Positions 32,274-34,016 of a stretch of 34,016 nucleotides of DNA are shown in pieces. How positions within the stretch are numbered: position 1 is the first letter of the stretch; the number at the start of each line of letters is the position of its first letter. Source of the DNA: Streptomyces acidicola (GTDB lineage Bacteria > Actinomycetota > Actinomycetes > Streptomycetales > Streptomycetaceae); assembly GCF_009377235.1 (NCBI RefSeq), contig NZ_VMNX01000092.1, forward strand, positions 1 through 34,016, written 5' to 3'. Under the pieces are notes generated by a model, which saw only the letters and a list, made by a program, of their open reading frames with translations, searched no databases and was not told the origin of the DNA. Made by a program: the position numbers and the translations under genes.

Positions 32274-32666
32274 ATGTCCACTTTTTCGTCCAGCGAAATG
32301 GCGGCGGAAGTCTTCGGCCGGCTGTTTTCCGTGATGCTGGAGGACGAGGAATTCGTCGCAAGGGCCCGGCAGGAGGGACTGTCGGTCCGGCTCGTCCACA
32401 CGAAGCCCGACTGCCAGGTCTTCGTGTCAGCGCAGGGCGTCGTCGTCGGTGAGGAGGCTCCTCAGACGGCGGCGATCACTCTCAAGATGTCCTGCGACAC
32501 GGCCCACGCGCTGTGGATGGGCCGGCTCATGGTGCCCGTCGCCATCGCCACGGGCCGGCTCAGGATCCGCGGCAAGGTCGCCAAGGTGCTGGAACTGGTG
32601 CCGATGCTGCGGCCCGCCTTCGACCGCTACCCGGACATCGCCGCCGCCTCCGGCGTCGGCGCCTGA
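32274..32666 (+). CDS. SCP2 sterol-transfer-domain protein
   Basis: A 130-residue protein that is essentially one SCP2-like lipid-binding domain: VRLVHTKPDCQVFVSAQGVV, AITLKMSCDTAHALWMGRL, and RLRIRGKVAKVLELVPMLRP, the last being the family's typical ending (G.l...G....l..l.p). Stand-alone SCP2 proteins bind hydrophobic ligands such as acyl chains. The ATG has GGGAGGGGAAG just upstream. A putative acyl-CoA dehydrogenase gene begins 58 nt downstream, so the pair may hand over an acyl substrate. Whether it belongs to a longer biosynthetic operon cannot be told because the window ends. Confidence 0.85.
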   Translation: MSTFSSSEMAAEVFGRLFSVMLEDEEFVARARQEGLSVRLVHTKPDCQVFVSAQGVVVGEEAPQTAAITLKMSCDTAHALWMGRLMVPVAIATGRLRIRGKVAKVLELVPMLRPAFDRYPDIAAASGVGA

Positions 32667-32723
32667 CCTGCTGCCCGGCACCGGTTCCGGCCGGCGAACC
32701 AACGCGTAAGGAGTGTCGTCCAA

Positions 32724-33971
32724 GTGAACACCGCTCTGTCCGAGTTCCAGTCCGAGTCCGAGTCCGTGTCCCTGTCGGGACTGAACTTCGACGTACTGCC
32801 GCCCGAGGTCCAGCGGTTCAGGGACGCCGCGAGGGCCTTCGCCCAGGACGTCGTCAAGCCCCGCGTCCAGCACCTGGACCAGGCACCGGCGGCCCACTTC
32901 GACTGGCAACTCGTCGCCCAGGGCCACCAGATCGGCCTCACCCGTGCGGCGGTCCCCAGGGAATACGGTGGTGCGGGCGTCGGCATGCTGGGCGTCGCCG
33001 TCGCACTGGAGGAGGTCGGCGCCGTCTGCCCCGGCACGGCGCTGATCTTCGGAGCCACCATGCTCGGCCAGGCGCCGATCCTGCTGTCCGGCGACCCTCG
33101 CCTGCAGGCCCGCTTCCTTCCCCTGTTCTCCGGTGACGAACCCGTGCTCGCCTGCAACGCGGTCACCGAGGAGGACGCGGGCTGCGACCTGATCATCCCG
33201 TCCCTGGCCCAGCACGCGCAGAACGTCACGACCGCGCGCAGGGACGGCGACCACTACGTGCTGACGGGCCGCAAACGGTTCATCACCAACGCGAAGTTCG
33301 CCGCGTTCGCCTCCGTGTTCGCGAACATGGAGGGCAGCCCGGGCGCGACCGGGCTCACGTCCTTCATCGTCCCCCTGGACCTTCCCGGCGTCGTCCGCGG
33401 CCCCGTGGCGGACAAGATGGGATACCGCGCCTGCCTGGGCAGCGAGCTGGAGTTCCACGACGTCCGGGTACCCGCCGAGTACATGATCGGGTCGGAGGGC
33501 GAGGGCATGGCCATCAACATGGCGCAGAGCAACATGGCCCGCGCCGCGGTGGCCGGCATCTCCACCGGTGTGGCACGCAGCGCCCTGGAACAGGCGGTCG
33601 CCTGGTGCGGTGAACGGGTGCAGGGCGGGCAGCACCTGCGGCACCACCAGTTCACGGCGGCGAAACTCGCCGGCATGACCACCAAGGTCGACGCCGCCCG
33701 CATGCTGTACCTGCGCGCGGCCGACAAGGTCGACAACGAACTGCCCCCGCCGGTCTACGAACCGGCCGTGGCCAAGCTCTTCGCGGACCGGACCGCGATC
33801 GAGGCCGCCGACACGGCTCTCTCGCTCATCGGCGCACGCGGCTATCTGCGCTCCTACGGGGTGGAGAAGATGATGCGCGACGCCCTGGGCACCCGCATCT
33901 ACGAGGGCACCCCCGAAGTCCTGGCGCTCGCCATCACCGACAGCCTCTACGCCGAGAAGGAAGAGTGGTGA
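32724..33971 (+). CDS. Acyl-CoA dehydrogenase family flavoprotein
   Basis: A 415-residue member of the family with N-terminal helical, middle beta and C-terminal helical domains. Signatures: AVPREYGGAGVGMLGVAVA, CNAVTEEDAGCDL (usual A.TEP.aGSD), YVLTGRKRFITNA (FAD-side G.K.wITN), ARAAVAGISTGVARSALEQA, and the end motif RIYEGTPEVLALAI. Glu394 of YEGT lies at the catalytic-base position of short-chain dehydrogenases. It probably oxidises an acyl-CoA or acyl-carrier thioester with FAD. The GTG has AAGGAG ten nt upstream. Its N-terminus has a Ser/Glu-rich extension (FQSESESVS). Its stop overlaps the next gene's start. Confidence 0.92.
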   Translation: MNTALSEFQSESESVSLSGLNFDVLPPEVQRFRDAARAFAQDVVKPRVQHLDQAPAAHFDWQLVAQGHQIGLTRAAVPREYGGAGVGMLGVAVALEEVGAVCPGTALIFGATMLGQAPILLSGDPRLQARFLPLFSGDEPVLACNAVTEEDAGCDLIIPSLAQHAQNVTTARRDGDHYVLTGRKRFITNAKFAAFASVFANMEGSPGATGLTSFIVPLDLPGVVRGPVADKMGYRACLGSELEFHDVRVPAEYMIGSEGEGMAINMAQSNMARAAVAGISTGVARSALEQAVAWCGERVQGGQHLRHHQFTAAKLAGMTTKVDAARMLYLRAADKVDNELPPPVYEPAVAKLFADRTAIEAADTALSLIGARGYLRSYGVEKMMRDALGTRIYEGTPEVLALAITDSLYAEKEEW

Positions 33972-34016
33972 ACGCCGTTCCGGTCGTAGGCGGCGCCACC
34001 TCCTCCCGCCCGTCCC
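33968..34016 (+). CDS. 5' end of a coupled gene, truncated by the window
   Basis: GTG at 33968 overlaps the acyl-CoA-dehydrogenase stop (GTGA) and stays open to the edge, reading MNAVPVVGGATSSRPS. The coupling supports a real start. Sixteen residues are too few to assign a family. Confidence 0.55.
   Translation, partial: MNAVPVVGGATSSRPS

Overview
The window is high-GC actinobacterial DNA, almost certainly from a Streptomyces chromosome. The evidence is strong third-position GC bias, GTG/ATG starts with GGAGG-type ribosome binding sites, a complete conservon (cvnABCD plus a P450), an EACC1 gene, short-chain PHB depolymerase architecture and tRNAs with actinobacterial sequence. The first 13 bases look like the 3' end of the Nextera transposon adapter, so the left edge is probably a contig end.

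Layout. 25-5344 (minus): a heterodimeric ABC exporter pair, preceded by a three-unit direct repeat that fits the Streptomyces PHO box, and a divergent FGGY kinase with Glu where the catalytic Asp should be. 5519-6402: a small YtxH-like membrane protein, two identical tandem tRNA-Asn genes with a terminator, and a CAU tRNA with encoded CCA. 6403-11619 reads like an accessory segment behind the tRNAs. It holds a cupin gene, remnants of two genes (one ArsR-type, one unrecognised with in-frame stops), and an intact minus-strand operon of three genes (10746 to 8635): a small helical protein with a C-terminal Gly/Val motif, a membrane protein with a matching N-terminal motif, and an orphan type-3 solute-binding lipoprotein. 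11620-14634 (plus): two secreted alpha/beta hydrolases, the second a PHB-depolymerase-like enzyme with FnIII and C-terminal domains.

23019-14685 (minus): an MprF-like LPG-synthase-domain membrane protein, then EACC1, a 1548-residue caspase-STAND NTPase-WD40 protein, and a P450 starting 30 nt after it. The EACC1 + caspase-STAND pair is a recognised kind of actinobacterial conflict (immunity/suicide) system; the P450 is an unexplained neighbour. 23139-23661 carries decayed genes, including an MmyB-type regulator tail.

23753-25495 (plus): a fluoride riboswitch with its pseudoknot visible, crcB, and an MFS transporter translationally coupled to it. 25635-31478: a canonical P450 convergent with a conservon (cvnA-cvnB-cvnC-cvnD-P450). 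The conservon P450 lacks the ExxR motif, as in the CYP157 family. A repeat-rich 0.7-kb divergent intergenic region follows, then an SCP2-domain protein, an acyl-CoA dehydrogenase and the first codons of a coupled gene running off the right edge.

The most interesting parts are the three-gene operon with paired amyloid-like motifs, the EACC1-caspase-STAND-P450 operon, the PHO-box candidate, the fluoride operon with an MFS partner, and the FGGY kinase with an altered active site. No homology search was possible; family calls rest on recognised motifs.
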